Shown: in pieces, positions 62,075 to 64,000 of the stretch
Position numbering within the stretch: position 1 is the stretch's first letter
Layout: every line of letters starts with the position of its first letter
From: Rhodospirillaceae bacterium
Lineage (GTDB): Bacteria > Pseudomonadota > Alphaproteobacteria > GCA-2731375
Length of the DNA: 64,000 nucleotides
Assembly: GCA_018701215.1 (NCBI GenBank)
Contig: JABIWH010000044.1
Span: 1-64,000 of the forward strand
Direction: 5' to 3'
The notes under the pieces: model-generated
Database searches by the model: none
Told to the model about the DNA's origin: nothing
What the model saw: only the letters and a program-made list of their open reading frames with translations
Position numbers and translations under genes: made by a program

Positions 62075-63117
62075 GCCAGCTCTCCTTGCAAAACACCGTC
62101 CTTGACCACCGCCTGACCATCCAGTTGCACGGTGCAATTGCGGATCGGCAGGTCGAAGTGGCCCAGGGTTTGCCGGCCTGCCACTTCGTTGGCGCCGGTG
62201 GAATAGACCACGTTGCCGGCAAAGGCACGCAGTTCGGTACCGTTGAAATCCCTGCGGTCGTACATGGTCATGGCGTCCCAGCGGGCCCCGTGGTTCATGC
62301 CCCAGCCGATATGCGAGGTGGCATAGGCATCCCGGTCATCCCAGGCTGCGAAATAGCTGCGCATCAGATCCGCGTCGACGCCGGCGCCTTCGATGGCCGT
62401 GACATAATCGTCCTCGATCCGCAACGTGATGGGCGCATCAAGATAACGCTTGAAAGTCAGGTTCACATCGCCCCGGTCCAGGACCAGGGTGCCGTTGACG
62501 GTACCGGTATTGGGAAAGCACAGGCACAGCCCGCCGGGCCAGTGGGACATGATGCCGGGCCGGGTGACCCAACCCCAGCCACCGCCCGCCACGGCGCCGG
62601 TCAAATCCACGGACAGATTACTGCCCGCGGCCGAGGTAATGGTCATGGCCTTGGCCCCGCGCAGCATCTTCATGCCCGTCTTGACCTTGCCTTCCAGGGC
62701 ATCGTCGGGGGCCAGGCGCTCCAGCGCCTCGGGATGTTCGTTGGAAATCATCAGGACCCTGGCGCCGCCCTGCAGAATCTCCGCCAGTTCCGGGGCATGC
62801 AGCAAACCCTCCACTGTACAGTCTACGACAAAGGTGGTGGAGGCCAGGGCGCCCACGATGGGCCGGATATTCTGGATCACGTCCGAGGCGCCGGTGGAAC
62901 GGATGGGCACGGGCGCCGATTGCGCCGGTGTCGGGATCACGATGTGAAACGGTTGTGCGCCCAATTGATGCAAGGCCAGTTCCGCCAACTGCACATTGAT
63001 GGGCCGGGACTGGCTTTCCGACAGGATCGCCACCGCCTCGCCCGGTTCCACCTTGCACCTGGCGAAGACGCGGGCAAAGCAATCAATCCATTTCCCCTCG
63101 ATACGTTCCTGCAGCAT
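62071..63117 (-). CDS. NicX-like 2,5-dihydroxypyridine dioxygenase family protein
   Basis: This 348-residue protein resembles NicX (2,5-dihydroxypyridine 5,6-dioxygenase), an Fe(II) enzyme of the aminopeptidase-M29-like fold. GLCLCFPNTGTVNGTLVLDRGD and GWGMNHGARWDAM supply conserved residues, and GHFDLPIRNC at 319-328 carries an H-x-D pair corresponding to iron ligands of NicX. Length (348 against ~350) fits. It may instead hydrolyse a related N-heterocycle or be an uncharacterised member. It is the first gene of a coupled cassette (ATGA overlap with ACAD). Confidence 0.75.
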   Translation of the reverse strand: MLQERIEGKWIDCFARVFARCKVEPGEAVAILSESQSRPINVQLAELALHQLGAQPFHIVIPTPAQSAPVPIRSTGASDVIQNIRPIVGALASTTFVVDCTVEGLLHAPELAEILQGGARVLMISNEHPEALERLAPDDALEGKVKTGMKMLRGAKAMTITSAAGSNLSVDLTGAVAGGGWGWVTRPGIMSHWPGGLCLCFPNTGTVNGTLVLDRGDVNLTFKRYLDAPITLRIEDDYVTAIEGAGVDADLMRSYFAAWDDRDAYATSHIGWGMNHGARWDAMTMYDRRDFNGTELRAFAGNVVYSTGANEVAGRQTLGHFDLPIRNCTVQLDGQAVVKDGVLQGELA

Positions 63118-63184
63118 GCCGCTTCATCCCCTTTTTTTCGCCCTGATGTTAGTGCAATAATCCTTTCAGATGACAGGATAAAAC

Positions 63185-64000
63185 ATGACCTTGATTTTTG
63201 AACACGCGATCTGCCTGGAACATGATATGGGCGCGGGCCATCCCGAACGGCCCGATCGTCTGCGCGCCATCCAAATAGCTTTGGCGGAACCTGAATTCGC
63301 GGCGCTGGAGCGGCGCCAGGCACCGCTCGCCAGTTGGCAACAGATCGCCCTGGTGCATCCGCAAAGCTATATCGATCAGGTGATCGCGGCCGCGCCCGAA
63401 CAAGGCCGGGTGCAGCTGGACCCTGACACGGCGATGAACCCGGCCTCGTTGGAAGCCGCGCAACGGGCAACGGGCGCCGTCTGCGCCGCCATCGACGCCG
63501 TCATGGCGGGGCAGGCCAAGAACGCCTTTTGCGCCGTACGCCCGCCCGGCCATCATGCCGAACCAGAACGCTCCATGGGTTTTTGCATCTTCAATTCGGT
63601 CGCGATTGGCGCCCAGCATGCCCGCGCCGCCCATGGTTTGCAGCGCGTCGCGGTGGTGGATTTCGACGTGCACCACGGCAATGGTACCCAGGCCGCGTTC
63701 TGGGACGACGGCGATTTGTTCTATGGCTCCACCCACCAGATGCCGCTGTACCCGGGCACCGGCGCGGCATCGGAAACAGGCGCCGGCAACATCCACAATT
63801 TTCCCCTGGCCCCAGGTGCCGCGGGGATCGATTTCCGCGATGCCGTCACCGATGGTTTGCTGCCAGCCTTGGATGCGTTCAAGCCGGAATTTTTGCTGAT
63901 TTCGGCGGGTTTTGATGCCCATGCCGATGACCCCTTGGCGCAACTGCGCCTGGACACCGATGACTATACATGGGTCAGCCGGGAATTATTGGCCGTGGCG
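63185..64000 (+). CDS. Histone deacetylase family protein (partial)
   Basis: The gene runs off the right edge; 272 residues are visible. It starts at ATG 63185 (MTLIFEHAICLEHDMGAGHP), 67 bases from the divergent NicX-like gene. RPPGHHAEPERSMGFCIFNS has the double histidine, VVDFDVHHGNGTQAAF the zinc Asp and His, and LISAGFDAHADDPLAQ the second zinc Asp. Bacterial class II-like HDACs deacetylate acetoin-related compounds, polyamines or proteins; substrate unknown. Confidence 0.92.
   Translation, partial: MTLIFEHAICLEHDMGAGHPERPDRLRAIQIALAEPEFAALERRQAPLASWQQIALVHPQSYIDQVIAAAPEQGRVQLDPDTAMNPASLEAAQRATGAVCAAIDAVMAGQAKNAFCAVRPPGHHAEPERSMGFCIFNSVAIGAQHARAAHGLQRVAVVDFDVHHGNGTQAAFWDDGDLFYGSTHQMPLYPGTGAASETGAGNIHNFPLAPGAAGIDFRDAVTDGLLPALDAFKPEFLLISAGFDAHADDPLAQLRLDTDDYTWVSRELLAVA

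Noticed and set aside
61971..63201. Long plus-strand ORFs opposite the NicX-like and ACAD genes
   Set aside because: Antisense shadows; the minus-strand frames are coupled and carry family motifs.

Overview
The window is a 64 kb chromosomal segment from an alphaproteobacterium, most likely a Rhodospirillales-type lineage. Support: a high G+C backbone; a two-domain LeuA2-type isopropylmalate synthase; an Usg protein; an FnrN/FnrL-type Cys-X2-Cys-X7-Cys regulator; a CyaC-type redox adenylate cyclase; the gene order ffh-rpsP-rimM-trmD-rplS followed by leuCDB; and a metG-tatD-metallo-hydrolase cluster. No assignment below that level is safe from sequence reading alone.

Layout. 1-3380 is visibly A+T-rich and carries small orphan genes (membrane proteins, a ribbon-helix-helix-like protein, a CxxC protein). 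It stops exactly at the 3' end of guaA and looks like the end of a genomic island or phage-like insertion. 3386-10976 is a minus-strand block of core genes: guaA, a TPR protein, rsmB, guaB, a transglutaminase-like protein, rlmE and ppx/gppA. 11149-19199 holds tRNA-Gln(CTG), a DMT exporter, a lipoprotein, a nitronate monooxygenase-like protein, a GATase, a GNAT, the FNR-type regulator, an unknown membrane protein overlapping a nucleotidyltransferase, and a Gfo/Idh/MocA-like oxidoreductase. 19200-21293 is leuA behind a long leader. 21318-27930 carries hydantoinase/oxoprolinase subunits and two acyl-CoA dehydrogenases. 28110-35251 is ffh-rpsP-rimM-trmD-rplS, then leuC-leuD-leuB and tRNA-Leu(CAA). 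35350-46005 is a mixed metabolic block (MmgE/PrpD, NIPSNAP, radical-SAM maturase, dienelactone hydrolase, oxidoreductase, hydrolase, MFS, aldehyde:ferredoxin oxidoreductase, GST, flavin reductase, Usg). 46196-48459 is the heat-shock operon groES-groEL with a CIRCE operator. 48552-59222 is the minus-strand run cyaC, polA, phosphodiesterase-like MBL protein, tatD, metG, holB, dac. 59329-63117 is a coupled acyl-CoA ligase / acyl-CoA dehydrogenase / NicX-like cassette. A histone-deacetylase-like gene runs off the right end.

The most interesting signals lie between genes. (1) Two homologous small-RNA-like units at 53.4 and 54.5 kb, plus a third, more distant one at 15.3 kb, each show CCUCC-rich hairpin loops and a terminator, like the anti-Shine-Dalgarno 'cuckoo'/CcsR RNAs of Rhodobacter. 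(2) A 119-bp dispersed repeat (17797-17915 and, inverted, 48471-48589) sits at gene 3' ends in the same orientation relative to the upstream gene; one copy supplies the last residues and stop codon of the adenylate cyclase. (3) A 264-bp palindromic, cloverleaf-like element (25147-25410) has 34-bp terminal inverted repeats and possible TA duplications. (4) A compact set of coupled small genes lies in the guaA-adjacent A+T-rich island, three of them (55, 47 and 63 codons) very short.

Start sites were moved from the longest ORF wherever a Shine-Dalgarno, a coupled stop or family length argued for it; these choices are given per gene. All counts and alignments were made by eye.
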